This document shows positions 6,445 to 13,071 of a stretch of 14,456 nt of DNA, one piece after another (the first letter of the stretch is position 1; each line of letters starts with the position of its first letter). Origin of the DNA: Burkholderiales bacterium (GTDB lineage: Bacteria > Pseudomonadota > Gammaproteobacteria > Burkholderiales > SG8-41); assembly GCA_005800795.1 (NCBI GenBank), contig SYEN01000291.1:1-14456 (forward strand), in the 5' to 3' direction. A program made the translations under genes and the position numbers. A model generated the notes under the pieces. That model did not search any database. It was given only the letters and a program-made list of their open reading frames with translations, and was not told the DNA's origin.

Positions 6445-7650
6445 GTGACAGCAAACCTGAAATTTAACGACTTTTCCAAAGTCACTTACGAAGAGGCTCT
6501 GCAACGCGCGCGAGACCTTATCCCGTTCCTGCGCGAGCACGCGCCCGCCGCTGAGCACGCCACGCGCATGGTGCCCGAAGTGGAAGCGGCGCTGCACAAG
6601 GCAGGCCTGTTCCGTTATCACCAGCCGAAAGCGTGGGGTGGCATGGAGCTGGATTTTGTCGCCTATGTCGATATCCCCGAAATGCTGGCGCGCGGGGATT
6701 GTTCGGTGGGCTGGAACGTGGCGAACCTGAGTTCGCATCACCGCAACGTGGCGCATTTTTGCGAGGCGGCGCAGCGGGAAATGTGGGGTGAAAATCCCGA
6801 CTGCCTGATCGCCTCCGGCATCGCGTTCGCGCAGGGGCGCGGCGAGGCGGTTGAGGGCGGCGTAAGGCTTACCGGCCGCTGGTCGTTTAGCTCCGGTGTG
6901 GATGTTTCACAGTGGAATATGCTCGGCTGCCAGCTGCGCGAGGGCGACAAGATCGTCGACTACCTTTACTGCATGGTGCCGCGCGCGCAATACGAAATCA
7001 TCGACGACTGGCAGACGCTGGGCATGCGCGGCACCGGCAGCCGTTCGGTCAAGTGTGAAAACGTATTCGTGCCTACGCACCGCACCCAGTCCATGCATGC
7101 GTCGAAGCCGGGCCATGAATTTCCGGGGCTGCGCATCAACTCCAACCCGACTTTCAAAGTGCCGGCATCATCGCTGGGCGGGCATTGCATCGCGGGTGCG
7201 ATCACCGGCAACGTACAGGCGGCGGTGGACACCGTGATCGAGATGGTGAAGTCGCGCAGCACCAGCTACACCGGCGCAAAAATGCGCGATTTTCACAGCG
7301 TGCAGTTTCGTGTTGGTGGCGCTGCCGCGAAAGTGGACGCCGCACGCCTGATACTGCGTAACGATTGTCTACAAGCTGACGAAATGGCCAGGGCAGGACA
7401 GACGCTTGATCTCGAAGCCAAGGTGAAAAACAAACGGAATTGCGCCACTGCGGTCAAACTGTGTGTCGAGGCCGTCGATTCATTGCAGGAACTGGCGGGC
7501 GCCAACGGCATCTACGACAACCAGCCGCTGCAACGCATGTTCCGTGACACCCACGCGGCAGCGGCGCATATCAATTTTAACGTGGATATACAACTGACGC
7601 CGTGGGCTCTGGTGAAGTTTGGCGGCGAGTTTAAATCTCCGGTGATGTGA
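6445..7650 (+). CDS. HsaA/HpaB-like flavin-dependent monooxygenase (acyl-CoA dehydrogenase fold), copy 2
   Basis: The 401-residue product is a paralogue of the protein at 1046-2281, roughly half identical by eye and collinear over nearly its whole length. It shares G-L-F-R-Y, S-S-G-V-D-V, the D-D-W-Q-T-L-G-M-R-G-T-G-S-R-S-V-K block, P-G-H-E-F-P-G-L-R, Y-T-G-A-K-M-R-D-F-H-S-V-Q and F-R-D-T-H-A-A-A-A-H-I-N-F-N. It is expected to use free reduced flavin and oxygen to hydroxylate a substrate, as in the HsaA family. I chose GTG 6445 because AAGGTGA (6434-6440) is four bases upstream; the in-frame TTG at 6442 is too close to that SD. The variable stretches (start, the S-S-H-H-R-N-V-A-H region, the P-A-S-S-L-G-G-H region) differ from copy 1 and may set substrate choice. 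It is followed by Bug genes 3 and 4; no reductase is in view. Confidence 0.85.
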   Translation: MTANLKFNDFSKVTYEEALQRARDLIPFLREHAPAAEHATRMVPEVEAALHKAGLFRYHQPKAWGGMELDFVAYVDIPEMLARGDCSVGWNVANLSSHHRNVAHFCEAAQREMWGENPDCLIASGIAFAQGRGEAVEGGVRLTGRWSFSSGVDVSQWNMLGCQLREGDKIVDYLYCMVPRAQYEIIDDWQTLGMRGTGSRSVKCENVFVPTHRTQSMHASKPGHEFPGLRINSNPTFKVPASSLGGHCIAGAITGNVQAAVDTVIEMVKSRSTSYTGAKMRDFHSVQFRVGGAAAKVDAARLILRNDCLQADEMARAGQTLDLEAKVKNKRNCATAVKLCVEAVDSLQELAGANGIYDNQPLQRMFRDTHAAAAHINFNVDIQLTPWALVKFGGEFKSPVM

Positions 7651-7741
7651 TCATTGGCAGTAAGCCAGGAGCGCGGGCGTCTCGCCGGCAGCTTCCTTTT
7701 GGCCACGTTAGCGCATTCTGCCTTGCGCGCGCATGTCAATG

Positions 7742-7769
7742 TTCAAGGCGGGATAGTTCCCGCCTTGAA
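7742..7769. promoter_or_regulatory. Perfect 12-bp inverted repeat, candidate operator or terminator
   Basis: TTCAAGGCGGGA (7742-7753), a TAGT spacer, then TCCCGCCTTGAA (7758-7769) is a perfect palindrome. It lacks a T-run on either side, which argues against an intrinsic terminator. Its right arm overlaps the likely -35 box of Bug gene 3, so a repressor site is plausible; a fragment of a dispersed repeat is the alternative. Confidence 0.45.
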
Positions 7770-7794
7770 ACTTCAACGCAGGTAGAATCATAAT
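7765..7794 (+). promoter_or_regulatory. Candidate sigma-70 promoter of Bug gene 3
   Basis: TTGAAA (7765-7770) and CATAAT (7789-7794) are separated by 18 bp, each matching 5 of 6 consensus bases. The implied start would be near 7801, and the SD AAGGAG (7805-7810) and ATG 7817 follow at once. This would give Bug genes 3 and 4 a promoter separate from the monooxygenase gene. Confidence 0.45.
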
Positions 7795-7816
7795 TATTGG
7801 CCGCAAGGAGATTGTC

Positions 7817-8788
7817 ATGAGAGACGCCGCTCGCTGGATGGCTATATTGATCACAGGCTTGGGTTGCGCCGCGCCTGCGATGGCGCAACAAAAGTACCCT
7901 TTACGCCCGGTGCGCGTAATCGTCCCGCAGTTGCCGGGTGATTCCTGCGACACCTTCGCGCGGTTGATTGGTCATCAGATGGGCGAGCGTTTGGGGCAGC
8001 AGTTCGTGGTGGACAACCGGCCGGGCGCCAGTGGCAGCATCGGTTTGCAGATGACGGCGACCGCTGCGCCGGATGGCCACACCATTGCCTGCGGGCAGGG
8101 CGGCAATATGTCGGTGGTGCCGCATACGATGAAGGACGTGCCCTATGACGCGCTGAAGGATTTCGCGCCGATCGCACTGGTAGCCACCAATTATCTCGCT
8201 TTGGTGGTGTATCCCAACGCACCTTACAAGAGCACCGCTGACTTTATCAAGTTTCTCAAGGCGAACCCCGGAAAGGTGTCCTTCGGCAGTAACGGCGAGG
8301 GCGCGTTTTTGCATATGGCGGCGGAGCTTTTCCGTTCGTTCGTCGGTTTCGAGTACACGCATGTTCCGTATAAAGGGGTTGTCCCCATGGCGCAGGACGT
8401 CATGGCCGGGCGTGTGAACGCGGCATTCAGCTCCTTCACCGGGATTTATCCGTTTGTACAGTCGGGGCGCGTGCGGCTGCTCGGTATTGCCAAGGCCACT
8501 CGCGCGCCGAACTACCCGGACTTTCCCACCATCGCGGAGACGGTGCCGGGGTTTGAATCCGGCGGCTGGTTCGGTTTTGTGGCACCGGCCAAGGTGTCGA
8601 AGGACATCATCACGCTGCTCAATCGCGAGACCAACACGGCATTAAAGCGGCCTGACATCAAAGCCAAGCTCGAAACCCTGGGTCTCGATGTGTGGACGGA
8701 ATCACCGGAGCATTTTGCCAAGCTGATGAAAAGCGAATACGAAAAATACGGCAAGGTCGCGCGCGATATCAAGCTGGTGCCGAAATGA
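7817..8788 (+). CDS. Bug/TctC-family periplasmic solute-binding protein 3 (Cys in ligand loop)
   Basis: The 323-residue product has a signal peptide (R-rich start, hydrophobic core, A-M-A-Q-Q, cut near residue 23) and then Y-P-L-R-P-V-R-V-I-V-P. The family loop 1, usually P-G-G-x-x-D, reads P-G-D-S-C-D (40-45), with Asp and Cys inside the ligand-contact turn. Other landmarks are normal: V-V-D-N-R-P-G-A-S-G-S-I-G, A-P-D-G-H-T, F-G-S-N-G-E-G, H-V-P-Y-K-G and W-F-G-F-V-A-P-A. A strong SD (CAAGGAG) precedes ATG 7817. The stop TGA overlaps an ATG (ATGA at 8785-8788) of the frame that encodes Bug protein 4, and the two are surely co-transcribed. The altered loop points to a ligand different from that of the other five copies; which one cannot be told. 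Confidence 0.9.
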   Translation: MRDAARWMAILITGLGCAAPAMAQQKYPLRPVRVIVPQLPGDSCDTFARLIGHQMGERLGQQFVVDNRPGASGSIGLQMTATAAPDGHTIACGQGGNMSVVPHTMKDVPYDALKDFAPIALVATNYLALVVYPNAPYKSTADFIKFLKANPGKVSFGSNGEGAFLHMAAELFRSFVGFEYTHVPYKGVVPMAQDVMAGRVNAAFSSFTGIYPFVQSGRVRLLGIAKATRAPNYPDFPTIAETVPGFESGGWFGFVAPAKVSKDIITLLNRETNTALKRPDIKAKLETLGLDVWTESPEHFAKLMKSEYEKYGKVARDIKLVPK

Positions 8789-8832
8789 TGCTGTTCGCAG
8801 CAACTGTCCTGACCGTTTTAAAACAGAGCGTA

Positions 8833-9810
8833 ATGTTGATTGGCCCGCGGAGGCTGGCTTGCATGGCGATGTTGGGTTTGTTGCCATTTGGCGCGTCCAC
8901 TTTTGCGCAAACCGGTTATCCGGTAAAACCCATCCGCCTCATCGTCCCGTTTCCCGCCGGCGCTGCAAGCGATGTGGTAGGGCGCATGCTGGGACAAAAA
9001 ATGTCCGAGCTATTGGGCGAGCAGGTGATTGCAGATAATCGCGCCGGCGCGGGCGGTAATCTGGGTATTGGGGTTACCGCCAAGTCGCCGCCGGACGGTT
9101 ACACCATTTTGATCGCCACCGCGAGCATCGCGGTGAGTCCCGCGATTTACGCCAATCTGGGGTTCGACCCGGTGAAAGACCTGGCTCCCGTGGCGCGCTT
9201 GTCGTCCACGCCAAATATTTTGTTGGTGCACCCTTCGGTGCCGGCAAAAACCCTGCGCGAGTTCGTCAACCTTGCGCGCGCCGCGCCCGGCAAGCTCAAT
9301 TTCGGTTCGGGAGGCGCGGGCACCACCAACCATCTTGCGAACGAACTTCTGAAGCATCTCGAAAAAATCAACATCGTACATGTGCCGTACAAGGGCGTGA
9401 CGCAAGCCATGACCGCGATGATGGGGGGTGAGGTGGATGAAGTGGTGATGCCTGTTACCACGGCGATTCCGCAGATACGCGCGGGCAAGGTGCGTGCGCT
9501 TGCGGTGTTGATGGATCAGCGAATAGCCTCCTTGCCGGAGGTGCCCACCGCCAGGGACGCCGGTGTGCCAGGATTCGTGATGCCCGTGTGGTACGGACTG
9601 TTTGCGCCAGCCGCCACGCCGCGCGACATCGTGCAGCGGCTTAACCAGACACTGGCCAAGGTGCTCGCCATGCCGGACGTGCGTACACGGCTTACCGATC
9701 AGGGCGTCGATCCGTGGCACGGCACGCCGGAACAGCTTGGGGAACTGCTGCGTAAGGATATCGAGCGATTTGGTGTGATTGCGCGTAGCGCAGGATTAAA
9801 GCCGCAGTAG
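8833..9810 (+). CDS. Bug/TctC-family periplasmic solute-binding protein 4
   Basis: From ATG 8833 the product is 325 residues with a textbook signal peptide (R6-R7, hydrophobic core, A-S-T-F-A-Q, cut near residue 26). An alternative start at ATG 8785 or 8788 overlaps the stop of Bug gene 3 and would allow coupling, but it adds 15-16 residues before the signal peptide. I prefer 8833 although its SD is weak. Landmarks: Y-P-V-K-P-I-R-L-I-V-P-F, loop 1 A-G-A-A-S-D (42-47, lacking the second Gly of PGG), A-D-N-R-A-G-A-G-G-N-L-G, P-P-D-G-Y-T, F-G-S-G-G-A-G-T-T-N-H, H-V-P-Y-K-G and V-W-Y-G-L-F-A-P-A. It ends the plus-strand run and is followed within 5 bp by a terminator hairpin. Start confidence is lower than family confidence. 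Confidence 0.87.
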   Translation: MLIGPRRLACMAMLGLLPFGASTFAQTGYPVKPIRLIVPFPAGAASDVVGRMLGQKMSELLGEQVIADNRAGAGGNLGIGVTAKSPPDGYTILIATASIAVSPAIYANLGFDPVKDLAPVARLSSTPNILLVHPSVPAKTLREFVNLARAAPGKLNFGSGGAGTTNHLANELLKHLEKINIVHVPYKGVTQAMTAMMGGEVDEVVMPVTTAIPQIRAGKVRALAVLMDQRIASLPEVPTARDAGVPGFVMPVWYGLFAPAATPRDIVQRLNQTLAKVLAMPDVRTRLTDQGVDPWHGTPEQLGELLRKDIERFGVIARSAGLKPQ

Positions 9811-9814
9811 GTGG

Positions 9815-9844
9815 GTTGGGGTGCGACTGCGAACCCCAACTTTT
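9815..9844 (+). terminator. Rho-independent terminator after Bug gene 4
   Basis: GTTGGGGT (9815-9822), a 10-nt loop and ACCCCAAC (9833-9840) form a perfect 8-bp stem followed by TTTT (9841-9844). It stands 5 bp after the stop codon. The arms are of a GTTGGGGT type that recurs 40 bp downstream, so this may be a dispersed repeat doing a terminator's job. Confidence 0.7.
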
Positions 9845-9863
9845 GTGGGTATGGGCCAACGTC

Positions 9864-9888
9864 GTTGGGGTTTTTGCGTCGCCCCAAC
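9864..9888. repeat. Second GTTGGGG/CCCCAAC hairpin in the convergent gap
   Basis: GTTGGGG (9864-9870) pairs with CCCCAAC (9882-9888). The first arm can also pair with the preceding ACCCCAAC (9833-9840), giving an alternative hairpin followed by TTTT. Four copies of one 7-mer, two in each orientation, thus fill the 92-bp gap between convergent genes and could form mutually exclusive hairpins. Confidence 0.55.
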
Positions 9889-9902
9889 CTGCGCTGTGGC
9901 GG

Positions 9903-10862
9903 TTACTCCGCTTTCGCGCCAGATTCCTTCACCGCCTTGGCAAATCGCTGCACTTCGCTGCGGATGTGCTTGGCGAATTGCTCTGGCGGTGCAATGGCTG
10001 CATCGAAGGCATAACTCACCACACGCTCGGCGATGGCGGGTTCTTTCATGATGCTGGCGATAGTAGCGTAGAGCTTTTGCACGCGATCTTTGGGCGTGCC
10101 GACGGGGGCGACTATGCCTACCCAATTGTTAAGCACGAAGTCCTTGTAGCCTTGTTCAGGCAGTGTTGCCACGTCGGGCAGTTGCGGATGGCGCTTTTCC
10201 GCCATCGTGCCGACGGCGCGCATGCGCCCGGCCTTGGCGGCGGGTGCGATGTCGGTGACGGCGTTGATCATCATTTGCACTTGGCCTGCAATGAGATCAA
10301 CCGACGCCGGGCCACCGCCTTTATACGGTACGTGGATGCCCGCGAAGCCGACGGCGCGGCTCAACATTTCGCCCGACAAATGGCTGATGGTGCCAATGCC
10401 GCCGCTGCTGAATCGGATCGGTTGCACCTTCGAAGCGGCTATCAGATCACGCACGCCGCGAGCGTTGACGCCTGGATGCAGGGCAACGATGAGCGGCGAA
10501 GAGGCAAGCAAAATTACCGGCGTCAAATCGCGCTCCAGGCTGTAGCCGAGCTTGGCATACAACGATTGCGAAATCGCCTGTGCTGTGCTGATGTTCAGCA
10601 CGGTGTGGCCATCAGGGGCGGCCTTGGCCACCAACTCGCTGCCGAGATTGCCACCGGCACCGGGCCGGTTGTCGACGATCACCGGCACGTTTAAAACATC
10701 GCTCATGCGCTGGCTGAGGATGCGTGCGATGGCGTCATTGACACCGCCCGGTGGGAAGGCTACGACATAGCGCATGGGGCGTGACGGAAAGTCTGCTGCT
10801 TGTGCAAGGGCGCAGGGGACGAGTAGCAAGCCCAGCAGTCTGAGCAGGTGGTTGATGGGCAT
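9903..10862 (-). CDS. Bug/TctC-family periplasmic solute-binding protein 5
   Basis: The 319-residue product is encoded opposite to the neighbouring Bug genes. The signal peptide spans residues 1 to about 22 (His5/Arg8, Leu-rich core, A-L-A-Q-A-A). It continues with F-P-S-R-P-M-R-Y-V-V-A-F, loop 1 P-P-G-G-V-N-D (37-43), V-D-N-R-P-G-A-G-G-N-L-G, A-P-D-G-H-T, loop 2 F-S-S-G-G-I-G-T-I-S-H, H-V-P-Y-K-G, and N-W-V-G-I-V-A-P-V. The length is normal and ATG 10862 gives the only well-placed signal peptide; its SD is weak. Just upstream lies a long inverted repeat (10877-10956) that separates it from the dehydrogenase gene on the same strand. Because of that repeat, joint transcription with the dehydrogenase is uncertain. 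The ligand is unknown. Confidence 0.9.
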   Translation of the reverse strand: MPINHLLRLLGLLLVPCALAQAADFPSRPMRYVVAFPPGGVNDAIARILSQRMSDVLNVPVIVDNRPGAGGNLGSELVAKAAPDGHTVLNISTAQAISQSLYAKLGYSLERDLTPVILLASSPLIVALHPGVNARGVRDLIAASKVQPIRFSSGGIGTISHLSGEMLSRAVGFAGIHVPYKGGGPASVDLIAGQVQMMINAVTDIAPAAKAGRMRAVGTMAEKRHPQLPDVATLPEQGYKDFVLNNWVGIVAPVGTPKDRVQKLYATIASIMKEPAIAERVVSYAFDAAIAPPEQFAKHIRSEVQRFAKAVKESGAKAE

Positions 10863-10876
10863 GACAAACTCTATCT

Positions 10877-10956
10877 GTCATTCCCGCGCAGGCGGGAATC
10901 CATGGGATGATTGAGAGGCTACGTGTGTTATGGGTTCCCGCCTGCGCGGGAATGAC
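10877..10956. repeat. 80-bp element bounded by perfect 22-bp inverted repeats (paired dRS3/REP-like units)
   Basis: The left unit at 10877-10898 (GTCATTCCCGCG then CAGGCGGGAA) is repeated as an exact reverse complement at 10935-10956. Each unit is itself a hairpin (TTCCCGC...GCGGGAA), so the locus can fold as two small hairpins or one large one with a 36-nt centre. The core matches ATTCCC-N8-GGGAAT dispersed repeats seen in betaproteobacteria such as Neisseria. It lies between two minus-strand genes and could stop or stabilise the upstream transcript. Confidence 0.8.
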
Positions 10957-11013
10957 GGGAGCGGTCAGGCGCCTGCGTGACAATTGGCGCTGCCGTCATC
11001 CATGCGCGAGGCA

Positions 11014-11943
11014 TCAACCGTCCCGATCCAGCACTTTCTGTATCTCCGCCGCAGGCACTTTAATTTCCACTCCGGCGCGCTCCTTTTGCAACATCAAAAA
11101 CGAGCGCGAATCGAGATTGCCCCATCCGCGATTCAAGCCCTCGGTCATTTCGGCGTGCGTGAGCGAGGCGATTTTCATCGGCACGCCAAGTTCGCGCGCA
11201 AGTTCGGTGGCGAGCGTCACGTCCTTGTGCGCCAAACGCAACGCGAAATCGGGCGGATCGAATTTGTGTTGCATGAATTGGCCGCCCAAACGGTCAAAGG
11301 TGCGTACGCGGCCCAGCGCGCATTGACGCAGCGCCGTCCACAGCGCCACGGGCTCCACACCGCCTTTCACGCCCAGCGTGAATAGTTCGGCCAACGCCGC
11401 CTGTACCGCATAGCCTGAAGCATTGTGTACGAGCTTGGCCACCGTGCCGTCGCCGCTGTTGCCGATGTAGAACACCTGATCGCCGATCGCGTCGAGTACT
11501 TTGCGATACTGGTCAAACACGGCTTTATCGCCCCCCACCAGCAGTGCCATTTTGCCCGACTTCGCGCCCTTGGGGCCGCCGGATACCGGCGCGTCGAGCA
11601 TGTGGATGCCCTTTTCCTTGAACTTCGCGTGCAGCGCGCGTACCACGGTGACGGAGTTGGTCGACAGATCAAACCACACCGTGCCGGGCTTCATGTTGGC
11701 GAGCAGGCCGTCGGCGTTGAGCGCGACATCCTGCACTTCCTTCGGGCCGGGCAACGACGTCATGATGACGTCGTTGTTCTGTGCGATTTGCTTGACACTG
11801 TCCGCCCATTGAGCACCCACTTCGACATGCCGTTTGGACAAATCGCGGTTCAAATCGTTGACAGTGACTTCAAACTCCGCCTTGCACAGGTTGTAGGCCA
11901 TGTGCCCGCCCATGGTGCCGATGCCGATGAATCCGACTTTCAT
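11014..11943 (-). CDS. NAD(P)-dependent beta-hydroxyacid dehydrogenase (3-hydroxyisobutyrate dehydrogenase family)
   Basis: The 309-residue cytoplasmic enzyme interconverts a beta-hydroxyacid and its semialdehyde with NAD(P). The Rossmann motif is G-F-I-G-I-G-T-M-G (4-12). The substrate-binding block is D-A-P-V-S-G-G-P-K-G-A (117-127). The catalytic Lys is Lys170 in G-D-G-T-V-A-K-L-V-H-N, and H-K-D-V-T-L-A (239-245) contributes to the family's C-terminal signature. The length is typical (about 290-310). Asp30 at the end of the second strand (V-T-V-N-D) favours NAD over NADP, though this is inference. ATG 11943 is chosen for its SD (GGAG, six bases upstream); an in-frame ATG at 12015 would add 24 residues before the Rossmann fold. 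It is divergent from Bug gene 6, with a shared 117-bp upstream region. Exact substrate (3-hydroxyisobutyrate, tartronate semialdehyde or a relative) cannot be set from sequence. Confidence 0.9.
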   Translation of the reverse strand: MKVGFIGIGTMGGHMAYNLCKAEFEVTVNDLNRDLSKRHVEVGAQWADSVKQIAQNNDVIMTSLPGPKEVQDVALNADGLLANMKPGTVWFDLSTNSVTVVRALHAKFKEKGIHMLDAPVSGGPKGAKSGKMALLVGGDKAVFDQYRKVLDAIGDQVFYIGNSGDGTVAKLVHNASGYAVQAALAELFTLGVKGGVEPVALWTALRQCALGRVRTFDRLGGQFMQHKFDPPDFALRLAHKDVTLATELARELGVPMKIASLTHAEMTEGLNRGWGNLDSRSFLMLQKERAGVEIKVPAAEIQKVLDRDG

Positions 11944-12060
11944 TGTAGGTCTCCGTTGGTTGTCCCGTTGTTGCGAGAGGGGGCTGAGAATTCTAGCACT
12001 CCTGCTCATGCGCACTGCCGGTGGTTGCGAGTGCAGCCAAAACCCTCTAAGGTGTTGTGC
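11944..12060. promoter_or_regulatory. Divergent control region between the dehydrogenase and Bug gene 6
   Basis: This 117-bp gap must hold promoters in both directions. A GCACT (12012-12016) and AGTGC (12030-12034) inverted pair, 13 bp apart, could be a regulator site. On the minus strand TAGAAT (about 11991-11996) could be a -10 box, with a poor -35. SDs for both genes lie at the edges. I find no stronger motif. Confidence 0.3.
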
Positions 12061-13041
12061 ATGGTGAAACGACTCTATCCCGTGATGGGTTTTGCGGCGG
12101 CGATGATCAGCGGCGGCGCGCTCGCTCAGGGCGTTGCGTATCCGGTCAAGCCGCTACGCGTGCTGGTGCCCTTTCCGCCGGGCGGCACGCCGGACATACA
12201 TATCCGCTTCATGAGCGAAAGGCTGCTCGCGCGCTTGGGACAACCTCTCGTCGTCGATAATCGTGCCGGGGCGAGCGGCAATATCGCCATGGAAACCGCA
12301 GCCCGTGCGCAGCCCGATGGGCACACGCTGATAATTGGTACTGTCGGCAACTGGGCAGTGAATCCACACTTGTTTAAACTCAGTTACGACGTCCAACGTG
12401 ATTTCTCACCCATAGTTCAGATTGCCATCACGCCCGCGGTGCTGGTGGTGCACCCCACCGTGCCGGTGAACACGGTTAAGGAGCTGATCGCGCTCGCGGC
12501 CAAAACGCCCGGCGCGTTGAATTACGGCTCATCGGGCGTGGGCGGCTTTGGCCACATGTGCGCGGAGCTTTTTTCGGTGATGACCAAAACCCGCATGACG
12601 CACGTGCCGTACAAGGGCGCGGCGCTGGCGTTGACTGAACTGACCGGCGGACACATTCAGATCTTGTTTAACAGTGCCGCGATGACGTTGCCGCATATCA
12701 AGGCGGGTCGTGTGCGTGCGCTGGCCACCACCGGCGCCACGCGCTTTGCCGCCATGGCGGAACTGCCGACGGTGGCGGAGGCAGGCGTGCCCGGCTATGA
12801 AAACATCACGTGGTCGATGGTGGGCGGGCCGGCAAAAATACCACCTGCCGTTGTCGAGCGTTTGAACACGGAATTCAACGCCATCTTGCGCGAGCCGGAT
12901 ATCCGCGAGCGGTTTGCGGGTACGGGATCGTCGGTTACAGGTACCAGCGTAAAGCAGGCGTCGGAAATTCTTAACGCGGAGCTGTTGAAGTTCGGCCGGC
13001 TGGTGCGCGAGGCGAAGATTCCGCCAGCAGGCGGCGGGTAG
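12061..13041 (+). CDS. Bug/TctC-family periplasmic solute-binding protein 6
   Basis: The 326-residue product starts at ATG 12061, six bases after AAGGTG (12049-12054), although the frame stays open far upstream opposite the dehydrogenase gene. Signal peptide: K3-R4, hydrophobic core, G-A-L-A-Q (cut near 22-23). Then Y-P-V-K-P-L-R-V-L-V-P-F, loop 1 P-P-G-G-T-P-D (39-45), V-D-N-R-A-G-A-S-G-N-I, Q-P-D-G-H-T, loop 2 Y-G-S-S-G-V-G-G-F-G-H and H-V-P-Y-K-G. The usual R in D-x-x-A-R is kept as D-I-H-I-R. It sits 30 bp before the MFS transporter gene, and the pair is probably one operon. A binding protein paired with an MFS carrier is unusual, because MFS proteins do not use such subunits; the link may be shared substrate or shared regulation only. 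Confidence 0.9.
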   Translation: MVKRLYPVMGFAAAMISGGALAQGVAYPVKPLRVLVPFPPGGTPDIHIRFMSERLLARLGQPLVVDNRAGASGNIAMETAARAQPDGHTLIIGTVGNWAVNPHLFKLSYDVQRDFSPIVQIAITPAVLVVHPTVPVNTVKELIALAAKTPGALNYGSSGVGGFGHMCAELFSVMTKTRMTHVPYKGAALALTELTGGHIQILFNSAAMTLPHIKAGRVRALATTGATRFAAMAELPTVAEAGVPGYENITWSMVGGPAKIPPAVVERLNTEFNAILREPDIRERFAGTGSSVTGTSVKQASEILNAELLKFGRLVREAKIPPAGGG

Positions 13042-13071
13042 CGGCGTAGGCGATGGACGACAGGATTGTTT

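Noticed and set aside
9010..9720. 236-aa minus-strand open frame
   Set aside because: Antisense shadow of Bug gene 4; no SD or family motif.
10877..10956. CRISPR-like repeat pair
   Set aside because: Only two units, in opposite orientation and each palindromic; no regular spacers and no cas genes.
11425..12060. N-terminal extension of Bug protein 6 over the dehydrogenase gene
   Set aside because: The frame is open only by chance opposite the dehydrogenase; a clear SD, ATG and signal peptide begin at 12061.
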